From NCBI GenBank assembly GCA_951230915.1, contig OX579638.1:17192696-17256695 (forward strand): a stretch of DNA of 64,000 nucleotides, given 5' to 3'. The stretch is from Antitrichia curtipendula (Eukaryota; Streptophyta; Bryopsida; Hypnales; Leucodontaceae). Below are positions 39,601 to 52,713 of this stretch, piece after piece (position 1 is the first letter of the stretch; every line of letters begins with the position of its first letter). The notes under the pieces are model-generated. The model worked only from the letters and a program-made list of their open reading frames with translations. It did not search any database and was not told where the DNA came from. Both the position numbers and the translations under genes were made by a program.

Positions 39601-42600
39601 TTATGAGCATGCAAGACAATGGTGAGGACGGAAGGACTGCTCGTTGACATCTCCAAAGGACAATGGGATGCCACAATACAAGTCTCTGGATCATATGGCA
39701 ACCGGTGACACCTCTTTCACATTGATCAAATGTAACACTAAAATAGGGAGTGATGAGAGTTGCAGAGTCGGAGATGGCGGTGATTTAGGGCTAGAATGGT
39801 GACTCACAAGGGTAGACACCGGACAAAATAGTCTAATTGAATGTCAAGTTGTGGAGTTTATGGAAGAAGAACAAGGTATTATAAAGACACACAAGGATGC
39901 AACAAAGAATGTCATAGTTGTTAAATAGGTAGTAGGTCAGTCTCTGATTTTTAGGGACATTAATGCCTAGGCAAGATAAGCGCTATACACATTGCTTAAG
40001 AGTATTGTATTGCTAGGGAACAAGTACTGTAATGCCACTTTTGCGTTAGAAGCAGGAAGTCTGCACATATTAGCTAGCAAATATTTCATGGGAACCTACG
40101 AGGTTGTGTTAACAAGAAGGTCGTCATTCTTTTTTCCAAAACAAAAAGAAACAATGGCAAAGTTACTATACTTTACTTGAATGCAAATACAAGAACTTGG
40201 GAAACATATATAGAACCAGGAATGCCTTCCCATCTTGGCGGACAAGTTAGAAAAGGTGATCAAAGTCAAAACCCTAGAGTCCTACATGATTAAAATGGTA
40301 GGTTATAGGATCAAGATACTCAAGGGAAACATTCATGACCTTTCTTCCACTATTGTAATATCAAGAAAAAACCATGGTGAAACTATAGAGCACGGTCTCT
40401 TTTTTAGTGGTCTACTAGTCAGTGTAGACGATGTAGAAAATTTGGACATATTGCTAAGCATTGTAATAAACATAAGATCTAGCAAAAAGGATGGATGTAC
40501 TAGATCACAAGAACTACACACACAAGTTATGAAGGTGTGGAAAAGTAACAAGAAAGTACGAGATAATAGAATGAAGGAGCAAAAGACTCAAATGGAGCAA
40601 TAATTTCCCACTAGGCAAGACGCCACCAAGAAATGGTCAAATGGCCACCTCATTGCAAATACAACAGTGATCAACAAGTTCAACATAGATATAGCAAAGG
40701 CAATACCAACCAAAGCATCTACAAGAGAAAGAATTCCAATGCCCTATAAAAGGGGGACAACAACTAAAATCAACGAGAGATCACATTGGATAAAAATAGA
40801 TCAAACGCAACGAAATAATAGTTCAACACATACAACCCAAAGTTATTCAATAGAGAGGGCAATGGGCATAAATTTTCTTGGAGATGCTAAAAACAAAGGA
40901 GTTATAAGGCAACATAGGTACACAATTAAGCGATAGGTAAGCAAATGATAGAAGTAGACAAATCGTTCGTTGAGACATAGAAGGCCCCGCAACAAAAATA
41001 CTTATGTCACAATTGTCCACAATATATAGAAGCAATCAACTTGCCTTTACCAAGTGTAGAAGATGTAGAAGTCATAGAGATCACTCAGCTCGAGGCCTCA
41101 TCAAGAACAAAGGTGACAATACCAGTCCTAGATAATCACATTAAGGATCAAGGTTCTTAAAGCCCTCAGCATGATGCTGTTGGCTTTTTAGATCTTTAGG
41201 TGTACTACATAGTGAACTACTCCGAGAGTGTGAGTCATTATCACGGCCAAGCCTCAAATACGGTCCCAATATCAAATCTCAAATCATCATTAGAAGCACC
41301 ATTTAGTCCAAAGGATGATACCTACTTGGAAGAGGAAATAAATAGCTACATTGGTGTGAGGTTTTGAACCTATCTGAAAAAGCACAAGGCTATTAGCTAT
41401 AGTAAATGTTTGTGAAAAGGAAAAATATGCAAAAGACTAAAAAAACTTTAACCCAACACTTGTCCAATCCACAAAATCTAAAAAGAACCTAGGTCCTACA
41501 ACAAATAAGAAACAACGGTATTGCTTTAGCAAATTTTCCTCACCCTATCATCCAAACTCTAGAAGTCAACTCTTAAACCCTGTAAAGTGCAATAATACTC
41601 AAAATCCTCTCAAGTTTGACTATTGCACCTTCTCAAGCTCAAAAGTATAATCCTTACAAGACACAAAAAGTTAAAGCAATCCACAAGACTACAACTGCAA
41701 TTTATTTAGTGAATTGCAAAAGAAATTATCCCAAGTAAGTGATGATATATTAAATTGTCCTCAATTCCTCCCAACTCAAATTATAGAGCTTGGTTCCAAT
41801 CAAATTCATCCAAGTCAAAAGAAAAAGCCAAGTGCTAATAAACAAGAAAACAAAAGAACTCCAAAGATGGAAGCTAAAGCTTTAAGTACATGTCAAAAGG
41901 ACTCAAGGCTACCAACAATATTGGACAAATGCCCTATCAAACCCTCCAACTGAGCCTAACAATCCTCTGAACAATAAAGACAAATGCCCTATTATACTTT
42001 TTAATCAAGCCTAACAACCTTTTGACTTCTCCTACTAACCTTTCAACTTGGAACCAACTTAAATGTAGTAAATGCCTATCTTTTAACTAGTAGATGACTA
42101 ACATTACAACAACACATGGCAGTAGTGCCTAAGCAAGAGAAATAAAAAGTCACTGCAAATAGAGGTGGCAAATATGTCTACTTATATAATTTCTTCTAGA
42201 GCATGTTATCACAAGCAAACAATGCCAAAGGCATTTTTTTGAATTGTCATTCCCACGACAAAGATTATCGGGGCTCAAAACTACCAAGTGGTCCTGCTCT
42301 ATGTGAAGAAAATACGAAGCCCAAGACAAGGAAAAGGAAGACACAATACATACTACCTAAGGAACGTGGCCAACACCCAACGAATAGTAATGAGAATTGT
42401 GACAATCACTCACAATGCCACTGTGGTTACATGACAATTAGAACCAACTAAGGAATATATTCTGGACCAGGCAACAAAAGCACTACAAGTGGTCATGCTT
42501 CATGACATCAAATACATTCCTTTCAGATGCTGGAATGACACTATATAGTTCTATTCTTGGAGTGAGGATCAATCATGCTACATCCTCTTCCCTTATATAA

Positions 42601-43200
42601 AAATAGCATAAGGCAATATCATAGTATAAAGACCTATCGATTATGCGTGGCTACAGATGCCACTGCTCATAAAAATGATGAAGGACTACCTTAAACAAAG
42701 AGAGTCACAACATTATGAGCTAGAGGAAACATTCAAGGCCAAGCTGCTACAGTCCGTGGTCATCAAACATGAAGCATTGCTAGGCAAGCTTCTAAAAAAG
42801 AAGAACAAGGGACATGCGATCCCCATACACATAGAAATAGAAATTGGAGGGATGAGCATTCAAGAGCAAGAGAATGGATGGGCACTAGGCCGAGTCAACA
42901 AAGTCTTAAGTTTCTCATCATAATGGTGCCACTAACAATTTTATTCTACAATGTCCACAACCTAGGGTAGAAAAAGCATGGTGCTCGTAAAAGATGCAAC
43001 ATAAGGAACTACATCAAGAAAGCGGATCCCAAACTAGAATTGATTAAGTTCCAAAAGATCCATATGGATATTAGAGATTGTGTGGCTATGACATCCTAAC
43101 TACACTTCAAAAGAGGACAGGAATATTAGAACAAATCAAAGGACTCAACCTACATAAAGAAATATAGTAGTTATACCATCATTTTTGTAGCAAAAAGATT
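39600..43200 (+). pseudogene. Retroelement gag-like debris with a CCHC zinc knuckle
   Basis: At 40423-40464 the frame reads CRRCRKFGHIAKHC, an exact CX2CX4HX4C zinc knuckle, as in the nucleocapsid part of retrotransposon Gag. The frame has a stop just upstream (40405-40407) and the surrounding frames are broken. Two other open frames here (40235-40603 and 42657-42923) are in different phases; the second is charged and coiled-coil-like. This may be the gag end of the Ty3-gypsy remnant whose reverse transcriptase lies at 45644, but the distance is large and no LTR was found. Confidence 0.45.
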
Positions 43201-43759
43201 AGTTCCATATATTGAGGACTATAGAATATTAGTTAGTAGCAAAATACAATATATAACGTTCAGATTCTTCCCCATAATAAAAATAGAGTTAGTAAACATG
43301 AATATAACCAATCAACAGTGCGTACTTGTATATGGCGCTGTCGCATTGTGTATACATACACTATGTAAAAACAACTAAATGTTGTCAAACTAGAGGGTTT
43401 TTTGGAGAGTTTAAAGATCCACATAGAAAAGATTCTACCTTTTTTACCTCTAATAAACAACCATTAAGCATTAGTTCTTTTATTTCTTTAGTTGAAAGCG
43501 TTTTAAACTTTGTTTGTAGATTTTAAAGTTGATAAATGGAAAGATAAAGTTTGTTTTATCTTTCTTTTGGATTTTAAAAGGGATTTGAAGGCCACGTAGT
43601 TGCCACATAGGAAATAAGGATAGAATTATGGGGAGAAAAGGGTGGTCAATGGATGAATTGTGATCCATGTAGCAATTTGCTTAGGTGGAGGGGATGGGGG
43701 TGAGGTGGAAGATAAGGTAGAGGGCCTTCTTCTTCCTCCTCTTAGTTTACTTAAGGAGA

Positions 43760-44870
43760 ATCGAAACTTTGGAGAAACATAACATTTGGTACAGAAGAGT
43801 TTTTGTAATGAAATTTTGTCATCTTGTTTATCTTGTTTTGAGGTTTCCAAAAACCTATCACTCGCTCAATTTGGAGTATTGGTGTGAAAGTTATGCTTCA
43901 TGGAATGAGAGAGGGATATTGCCATGGAGTGAGAGGACAGAATTTTTGAGGGCTCATAACTTTTGGGTGAGGAGTTTTTTGACTTTGAGATTTTATGAGA
44001 GTGTGTATTTAAATGTTAGATTTCTAAAGAGCTATCATTCTCTTAGTTTGGAGGTAGGATGCAAAAGTTATAGGGTTAGAGGTGAAGTAGTGAAAGGCTG
44101 CCTTTGATTTTGAAAAAAGAGAACTTCGACTGGCTGTACAAGTCGGACAATATCTTATTTTGTGTTGAAATTTGGAAGGTGTATAGATTAGTGTGTTAGC
44201 TTTCTATAAACATATCACAAAAGGCTACATTTGTTATATTGAGACTTTTTGCAGATTTTGAGACAAAATGCTAGTTACTAGAAAATTCATTTAAAAAAAT
44301 AATAATTGAAACCAAAAATAAATAATGCTAAAATAGTGATTTTATAATAAAATTCTAAAAGTTGGTGTTGTTACCTATTTATAAAAAAATACTAATAAAA
44401 AGATAAAGCAGTTTATCCTCGAGTCGAGGATAAAAATGAGACTGCAAAAAGTCTCAATATAACGAATATGACCTTACAAGGTCAGTTTGGAGCTTACATG
44501 TGAAAGTTATGGGCTTCGGAGAAGAGTAGTGATGAGCTACCTTCAAAGTGGAGAGAGTGAACTTTGACCGACTATAAAAGTTGGACAATTTTTTATTTTG
44601 AGTTGAAACTTAAAAATTATGTAAATTATTGTGTTTGCTTTCTAAAAAGACATCAAAAAACTAATTTGAAATTTGTATGTGAGATTTATGGGCTTGGGAG
44701 AAGAGTAGTGGTGAGTTGCCTTGGAGTTGAAGAGAGCAAACTTTGATTGACTATAAAAGTCAGACAATGTGGTAGTTTAAGTTGAATTTTGGAGGGTTTG
44801 TAGATATTGTTGTTAGCTTTCTAAAGAAATATTTTATTCTCAATTTGAAGTTATGGAGCGGCCGTGGTAC
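43760..44870 (+). repeat. Degenerate tandem repeat, unit about 180-200 bp
   Basis: The sequence (A/G)A(A/G)(T/A)TTATGGGCTT(C/G)GGAGAAGAGTAGTG and then GACTATAAAAGT(T/C)(G/A)GACAAT recurs at about 44504 and 44686, with weaker versions at about 44064 and 43880. A MITE (44229-44467) interrupts one unit. Frames across it (43769-44107, 44564-44746) are repeat-derived. Confidence 0.6.
44229..44467. mobile_element. Small MITE with 22-bp terminal inverted repeats
   Basis: GTTATATTGAGACTTTTTGC at 44233 is matched inversely at 44442-44463 over 22 bases. About 235 bp lie between the outer ends, including the palindrome TATCCTCGAGTCGAGGATA. It is inserted in a tandem-repeat unit. No coding sequence; the target duplication is not clear. 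Confidence 0.7.
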
Positions 44871-45643
44871 TCATATTAGTGGCGAGACCTTCCTAGAAAA
44901 GAACTTATGCGGTTTATGAGCAACTCCAACTACTTTGTACAAACATATGATGTTATATGGGGACTTTATGGTGGATTATGAAGATTTTGTGAGTATGCAC
45001 ACATATATTTGCTAATCACGGGCCCCTTTATTTCCCGGTCAAGTCTACTTGCAGCCAAAAGCCTAGCACTTTCCCAAGGCAAGGGCTCTCTACTTGACAG
45101 CGCACCCTCACCCAATGCAATCTACCCCAAGTTGATAGGATATGAAGAAGAGACTGGAACATGTTAGAAATGGAGGCCAATAAATTTAAGCTTTCGTGGA
45201 TACAACCATGACTCGTTCAAAATAATAGTTTGGAGTAAGATTATATTGCTACACATGCTCAAAGATGTATATAACTCAAACAAATTTACTAATACAATGT
45301 AGAAGCACTTTATGTGGCAAAGCAAACCAGGTGGCAACCCAATTTTCTCAAGGATAGATTGTTTTTAAATGCTAATTCAAGGATATATCTAGGAAGGAAT
45401 ACAAAGGCATGGCCCACACTATTGGGCATCTTCAACCATGCCCCGATGCCCTGTCTAATAAACAAGGTAATGAAAAGACCTAGGAACAAAACAACCTTTT
45501 ACATAACGCTCTTACATATCCCAGAGGGACACGCCCAACTCAAAGCAGCTTGGCCAGTCGACTTAAACAATATTCGTGAATTTACAAGTTTGGAAGTGTT
45601 AGTACTCTGGATTAAATCATAACCACGAATTGGAAATATATTT

Positions 45644-46768
45644 GTGTGGTCTTACAAAGACTTCAAAGGCATACCCCCAAAAATTGTGCAATATGAAATC
45701 CCCCTCTTTCCCAACGCCAAAACAGTGTGCCAAAAGGAGTGCCAGATGAAACCCCGCCTTCAACTTGTAGTTAAGGCGGAGTTAGAAAAACTAGTAGAGG
45801 CCAAATTTATAAAATCAGTAGAAATTACCAATTGGGTCTCTCCTATGGTTCTTGTGAAGAAGAAAAACAAAAAATTGAGGGTATGTAGAGATTATTGGTG
45901 CCTTAACAAAGTCATCTAAAAAGACCACTTTCCCATACCTTTCATATTCCAAATATTAGATGAGATATCTGGTAAGGAATTATATACATTCATAGATGGA
46001 TATGCTGATTACAATCAAATGGGGATTTATCCTAAAGTTTGGCATAAAATCGCTTTCACTACTTCATGGGGTACATTCATTTACATGAAGTTGCCCTTTG
46101 GACTATGTAATGGACCCTCGTCATTTCAATGAGGGGTGACATTCATCTTTTTTGACTTGTTGCATAAGTCAATGTCTGTGTTTATTGATGATTTTAGTGT
46201 TCAATTGTCTCAACCAAAACACTTGTCCGCGGTCCGGGAATATTTTATGCGTTGCCGCAAGTATGGCCCTTTCATTGAACCCCACTAAATTGTACCTCGT
46301 GATAGAGAGAGGAGTATTTTTAAGATATATGTTATCCAAGGCCGGCAAGGAATCGGACTTTGAAAAGATAGAGGTTATTACTAACCTTGTTCCCCCCACC
46401 ACGATGAAGGGCATCCAACAAACGTTACAAAACTTTGGATGGCATCATGATGTTATGGAGGATTATGCCACTTCAGCCCTTCCTCTAATCAAATTGCTAA
46501 GGAAGGATACACCTTTCATATGGACACCTGAGTGCCAAGAGGCTTTGATGCTCTCAAGGCCAAATTGACCTCTTTTCTATGTTTAGTCCCATCGGATTGG
46601 GAGAGACCCTTCCATGTGTATTGCGATGCCTCGGCAGTGGCCGTTGGTGCCACTTTATGCCAATCACATGACCCTGGGGGCAAAGATCGTCTCCATAGTT
46701 CTTCATTGCAATTCTACAGAGTAAAAATGGATCTTAACTGGAAGCATCTAAGCAAAATTTCACTATAA
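45644..46768 (+). pseudogene. Ty3-gypsy reverse transcriptase/RNase H remnant
   Basis: The frame from 45644 gives IVQYEIPLFPNA, then LVEAKFIKSVEITNWVSPMV, LVKKKNKKLRVCRDY and, after an in-frame stop at 45917-45919, KDHFPIPFI, ELYTFIDGYADYNQM, WGTFIYMKLPFGLCNGPSSF and SVFIDDFSV. FIDD is the catalytic Asp box of Ty3-type reverse transcriptase. A frameshift near 46200 leads to the connection domain (LSLNPTKLYLVIERGVFL to WTPECQEA). Another frameshift near 46540 leads to an RNase H start (FHVYCDASAVAVGATLCQ). Protease and integrase are not recognisable nearby. It is clearly inactive, with stops and frameshifts, and no flanking LTRs were found. Confidence 0.85.
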
Positions 46769-47194
46769 CCTTAGAGCTTCTTGTATGTAGTATGACACTA
46801 GATATTGTCAATGTTACATTTGTACCCAAATTACAAAGTAAATCCAAAAAATAATTACTTTTTTTTTTGCATGTTTATGATTTTTTATTTGTGTAAGGAA
46901 AAAAACTCTAATTGTAGTTTTAACTTTAACTGGATGCTCAAAAGGAGAAAATACATAGAAGTGCTTCTTAATTATATACTAATAATCATATTGGCAAATT
47001 GTATTAGCACTACATCATAACTAATGGCAAGATTTGTAAAATTGTTCATGTACTAAGATTCCTTGGATTTATAATTGGAAGGACCAAATACGTAGAAGGT
47101 CAAGCCTCACTAGGGCTTTGGGGGGCTTTCTAGTATCAGATTGCACCTAGAAAAAAAATGTCTAAAAAATGGCAACTACTTGTTAAGCTTTTTC

Positions 47195-47390
47195 CATAAA
47201 AAATTTGAATTAAAAAAAAATGAAATTGTTAGATTGTAAATGAAAATAGAACTATGGATATGTGATATATGCTAGTGTGATATTTTCTATCCAATATGTA
47301 GATGAATGTTGAAATTTGGAGCACCACTATAACATTTTACATCACCACTTGGAAACTTCACAAAAAAATGAAAAAAAAATTGGACCTCAC
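47195..47390. repeat. Dispersed repeat, partner of 3890-4105
   Basis: This shares GGATATGTGATAT, TGTGATATTTTCTATCCAA and ATGAATGTTGAAATTTG with the segment at 3890-4105, in the same orientation and with many substitutions. Its nature is unknown. Confidence 0.5.
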
Positions 47391-48531
47391 ACGGGCAACT
47401 GTGACCTATGTGGCAATTGCAATTGGAAGTTAGACCTCATAAGAAGTAGATGGTTTCATTCCAACTTGCATGCGCATAGAAAACAAGTATACTTCCCCCA
47501 AAACAAGTAATTAAATATACATACAATTGGATAGTAGATACCAAGAAGAGATGGCTAAGAATTGTACAATTGAGATTGTAAGCTAAGGTAGAGGATAATA
47601 GCACCAATAGACCTTCGTACAATGACAATCCTTCTAGCAAGTATGATATTGCTCCTACATTTAAAGATAGGACTTACTTAGTAGTACTTCAAATAGTTCC
47701 CACAGCCTAGCCTTCGGCATTATAAAGAGATCATCAAAAGAATGGTTTGATACTACAACATTAGCAAAATTTCAATTAAACAATAAAATTTAGGTGACTT
47801 GAAAATAGATGAGGCATCTCCATTTACTTGTGCCAACTAGCTTTGACCTATTTTCCCTCCAAAAGTGGTTTACTACAAGATCTGCAAGGAACATAACGTA
47901 TATTAGTATAATTAAAAATGTGCATATTTGGTTAGAAAGTGTGTTGCCACTTTTGAGACAATAGTGAGGGAATAATGATTTGAATTTGTAATTCTCATAT
48001 TCAAAACTAATTGTTTTAAACCCCTAAGAGGACCAAATAGCATTTTGTTTTGGCAATATAACATTTTTTTAATTTTTTTTCTTTGAAATTTTCACACAAT
48101 ATGTGGTCAAGGAGTAGATTTGAGGCGCAACAATTTTCATAACTTTTGACCATATGGTTAAAAAATTATTGTATGACATGTAGGTACTTTGGAACAATAC
48201 CTAAAACGTGACCAAAGAACACATGGTTTTGGAGATCTCATCGTAACAAACAAAACGAAAACAAACAAAATGAACCAAATAAACAATCTTGTTTAATATG
48301 TAGATTCAAATTACATTAATTACTAGTGTGCCATGTGCCGTTGTCACAATATAATTAAATAAAAATAAAAGTAATTTTCTAATTTTCTAATTCATAATTT
48401 TTTGAAATTCAATATTTTTTGAAATTCTTTTTTGTTGTGAGTCAGAACATTGCCGTTCCCCACCAAGAGCTTTCCGATGGTACCAAGAACACAACTGGAG
48501 ATGCATGATTCTAGAGATCTAAACTAAACTA
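47391..48531. other. AT-rich intergenic DNA, no gene seen
   Basis: No domain or element end was recognised before the MITE at 48532. Confidence 0.5.
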
Positions 48532-49044
48532 AAGTAAACCAGCCTATGACAGGCCAACTGTCTAATGCAGACATCTACATATCCCCCCCATTACAGTCCA
48601 TTTCAGATTTTTGCTTCTACAATTTAATTAGGTTGGTTAGTGGCCCACATTAGTGCATTAGGTGATTGTGATAGAATTAGTAATGACTGTCATAGGACAC
48701 TTACACATTGTGAGTGTAAACTCATCATAAAGAGTTTTTTTTTTATTCCTTTGTGTGATGGCCACATTAAAAATTCTTGTGGTTGTGTTAGGAAATCTGA
48801 AGACTGCATTAGGTGGTAAGATGACCATCATGAAGACATATTTTATTGATTTCAGATAGTCTATAGACTGTTTTGGAAAAATACTTTAAAAATTCATAAC
48901 AAATTCCTACTTTGTCCAAAAACTAAAATTTTAATTGCTTCTTTCATTTCTCAAAGTTGTCTATGCTAGAAAAAAATCTGATTTTATTTTGCTAATGGCA
49001 ACATACCAAATCAGTCATTCTGCCTGTCATAGGCTGGTTTACCT
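48532..49044 (+). mobile_element. MITE family A, copy 2
   Basis: Ends AAGTAAACCAGCCTATGACA and ...AGGCTGGTTTACCT are flanked by TA (48530-48531 and 49045-49046). It is nearly identical to copy 1 at 4122-4654 in the same orientation, apart from scattered point changes and the missing internal duplication of about 20 bp. The high similarity points to relatively recent spread of this family. Confidence 0.85.
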
Positions 49045-49199
49045 TAAACCAAATCAAATCAAATCAAACAGCCGGATTTAATGCATAGATAATTTACATA
49101 ATTCTTCTTATCCATAGAAGATTAAAATTCATGCTTCACCTTTTAAAATTGAAGGACTGGGTTAAAATGAAAACAAATCTCCACCATCCGACGATAAAT

Positions 49200-50826
49200 G
49201 TTTCAACGGTGAGAATCCCTCACTCGTTAATTTCCCGATCACCGTTCGATCTCCAACCAAGAATATCGACGATCAAGATATGATGTAGGCGGTAATGGGA
49301 TCGCCATCTTCCTCTCAACTCCGGGGCATCGTCTTTACAGTTTCGAGACCGCTGCTGCTGCCCTGCGTCGCCATAGCCACGGCCATAGCCAGCAGGACCA
49401 GAGAGAGCAAACCCTTCAGTCAGGGAAAGAGAACCGTGGTGACGATATTTCTGCTGTGATGCGTTCTATTTGAGATCAAAATTGCGGATGATTTACAATG
49501 GTTGTATCGGCCTCTCTTTTGATTGCTGCTGTCCAGGGCATATTGGTTGATCCTTAGGGTGAGGATGAGGACAGTCATGAAGATGAGGACCAGGAGGAAG
49601 ATGAGGAGCGCAGAGATGCTTCGAGAAATTTCTCCCTGAAGGTCTGCACATCTTGTATTTTGAACATTAGGTATTTATTTTTTAATTTTATTTTGACATG
49701 GCCTGTGCCCAAATATCCTACTTTTAAATGTCGCTGTAGGAGTTTCAATCCGTTTTGCACTAATTTTCATGCTCAACTTTTTATTTGATTGGTTGGAAGT
49801 ACAGTATAGGATGAAATATTTTTTGCTTTAGGTCAAGTTTTTCTAGAGTTATGCGCGAAGATTTTGTTGATTATGTCGTTGTTGAAGTTTCATTTCAGTT
49901 CGCGAGTCTGTAATATGTTATGCTTCAATTTGACGGAAGTATGGGGTTGAAATTTTCGGCTTTCGGTCAAGTGCTCTAGATTGATCAGTAATTATAAACT
50001 GAGAGGAGAAGATAATGACTGTTCAAACAGTAGAAGTAGTTGTCTATGAGGGAAGATTTAAGTTACTTCGGATTTCGAATTACGAGGTATGAATTCCTTG
50101 TCAGGTGGCGAAGTCTCTTCAGTTTTTCGTCCATGCGTTCTCCTGATTAATGCGGTACTTTCGTCGCTGGTCCTTGCATAAGAGACGGAAACATATTACG
50201 TTGGGAAGGTCATTCGATGCCAAGACGACGAATGGTTATTTTTTAGGGTTATGACACCCAAGAATCGAACACATTTCGAGGTTGATAATCGGAAGTACAG
50301 TCCAGCTAGGCTTTCGTGTAGATGGACAATTCAGAAGATGGTGTGCAATCGGTGTGCTTATGACCTTAGTTTAAACGAACTGGGAATTGGTGGACGAGTT
50401 TCTGGAAGCTTCTACATAAAAATATCTACTGTACTGAAGGGAGATTCGGCCAATTTTAAGTTAGACGCTTTGGCTTGTTTCGAATTGACTTCTGTCGCTT
50501 GTTATTCATAACATTTCAGAGGATCAACGGGGGGTATGTTCATAGTAGCTTGGATTTTCTGTTCTCTCTCCTTGATGTGGTGAAGGGTAGCCTATTATTC
50601 TTCATCTTCGTATTAAGCTCTATGAAAATGCAATATTAATGCTGTTTTTCCGGGGTTGCAGTTTTCTCCGAGTTCACATGCTATGTATTTGGAAGACACC
50701 ATGGTATATACTTTCTGCAATAGTAGCAAATCCTGACTGGAGGCAGCGAGTTTACTAACTTCAAGAAAGGGACTCGAGAATTCTATCATCAGAGAGTGCT
50801 GCTGGAGTCTGAAAGGATTGTACAAG
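49200..50826 (+). other. Presumed promoter and 5' untranslated region of the NIPP1-like gene
   Basis: Composition becomes more GC-balanced than the AT-rich DNA upstream. A CT-rich patch near 49308-49320 could mark a start of transcription. Two small frames exist: ATG at 49295 (about 54 codons), and ATG at 49498, which after one in-frame TAG (49555-49557) continues into an acidic Glu/Asp-rich stretch to about 49640. I cannot tell whether they are upstream reading frames, a decayed gene, or leader sequence with introns. Confidence 0.35.
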
Positions 50827-52713
50827 ATGTTGAACAGATATGGCATGGACAGATTTAAGAAAGCAGAATCTATTGAACCTTTTTCTGTAAATCCTGGGGC
50901 TCTTAAGCAGGCGCCTTCTCAACCTCAAACCCGGCTTCCGCCACCTCCCCCCCCTACAGAAGCCCAAGTCATTGTGGTAGGCTGTCCTTGTTTTTCTCTT
51001 TTTTGTTCAAATGTTACTACATTATTCGTGAAGACTGCGTGTTATCATTCCCCACTTTTTTGGACATTGTTCTCACGTCGTGACGAAATGTTCCTAAACG
51101 AAAGTCAAGCTTACGCTTACGAAGTTGGGAGTTCATGTGATCATGGTGCAGACCTCAAGCACGTCATTGGGACAAGGAGGATCGAACTGGCAGGCTCCTG
51201 AATGGGCTGTGGAGTTTAAGAATGGGGTTCATGTTCTCGAGGTAGTTAAAGATGGTGCGGTGGTAGACAAGATATCACTTGAAAAAAGACGTGCACTTTT
51301 TGGGCGTCAAGCTATTATGTGCGACTATGTACTAGATCATCCCTCAGTATCCCGCCAGCATGCTGTTATTGTACAGCACAAGAATGGAAGGTTATTACTT
51401 TATAATCTCTTTTTGTTGTTGTGGATGGAGCTGATTCCGATTTTTTTTACTCATTTCCTTCTCCAACGACGATGATCGCAAAGATTTACTGTCTGAGAAT
51501 ATTCCTGCTGTGGTGGTCATGTGGCAGTGTGTATGTCATTGACCTGGGTTCTGTTCATGGGACGTTTGTGGCCAACGAGCGCTTGACCAAAGATAATCCC
51601 GTGGAGCTGGAAGTGGGGCAATCTCTCAAATTTGCAGCTTCAACACGGACCTATGTTCTTAGGAAAATAGTTCCAGATCCATCTACAGCCCCTACGGAGT
51701 TGCCAGAAAAATTTGTGTATCCGCCAGCCCCAGATGCTAGCGACGAGGGGGCAGTCGTCGCTTACAACACAAGCCTCAACAGGCTAGGAGTTCCAAGTCC
51801 AAATCCTGTTCCGACATTCACATATCAAAGGTATGACCTGTTCCTTCACTTTTGTTGCGTGCATCAATTCCAATATATCAGTAACCAACTATATTCTATG
51901 GTTTTAATGTCGTGGCTATCCATCAAGCCTGAAGTGGAATATATCCAATAATTATCAATACATAACCTTATATGCATTGATTCAATATCTTAAATATTAT
52001 AAAATCCATAATTTGTGTGGCAATTCCTTGTTCGCTCCACCCACCGCAGAATCACAGACCTGGGCATGTGCAGGCACAAGAGGAATGCTTCTACAGACGG
52101 AATAGCAAGAGGGGAAGAAAGGGCATCTGAGAGGCCTACAAAACGGGCGAGGAAGTCGGGGGTGTCATTTCGGGACGAGTATGGGGGAATTCTTGCGGAA
52201 GTAGTAGGCATCTCCGATGGTGCAGATGTGAGTACAGAACCTGGACCAATTGGTGTGAGAGAAGGGAGTTTAGTTGGCAAGTATGAGTCGTTGGTGCAAG
52301 TCACAGTTATCCCAAAGGGGCAAGATGATTCGAAGGGGAAAGTACAGGGTGGGTCAATACCAGGTGTGACGCAAAGGCTTCAGCAGTACTTGGACAAGGT
52401 AAAATCCCCTAACAAGGGTGGTTTGTACGGGGACTTATATGGAGACTCAGTATCAGGATTAGTGGGTGGTTCTTGGGCAGGGTCCACCCGAAGCTATTCA
52501 GATGGAGCTAATTCAGATGGGGAGGGTACCTCACCTGGAATAATGAACAAGGATGCAACAGCACTTTCTAGGGGTAATTTTGAAAAAGGACAAACGAATA
52601 GGAACTTGACCCTAGGAACTAGTCCTGGGTTGATGAAAGATGACAATGATGACCTTTTCGGGGATGCAGAAGACAGGTCCATAGCTGCTGCACCAGTTGT
52701 CTTAAAATCTTAG
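50827..52713 (+). CDS. NIPP1-like FHA-domain protein (nuclear inhibitor of PP1), four coding exons
   Basis: Exons are 50827-50976, 51152-51390, 51528-51830 and 52050-52713, with GT-AG introns and matching phases, giving 451 residues. The N terminus (RYGMDRFKKAESIEPFSV) followed by a Pro run matches plant NIPP1 homologues. The FHA fold spans about residues 80-165, with GR (101-102), SRQH (117-120), HKNG (126-129) and HGTF (140-143), the residues that bind phosphothreonine. Downstream come a basic stretch, RPTKRARKSG (259-268), likely a nuclear signal, then GVSF (268-271), where animal NIPP1 has the PP1-docking RVxF motif, and later VGKYESLVQVTVIPK, matching a conserved NIPP1 segment. The protein probably targets PP1 to nuclear and splicing phosphoproteins. 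The tail is Gly/Ser/Asp-rich. The start chosen is the first Met upstream of the conserved N terminus. Confidence 0.9.
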
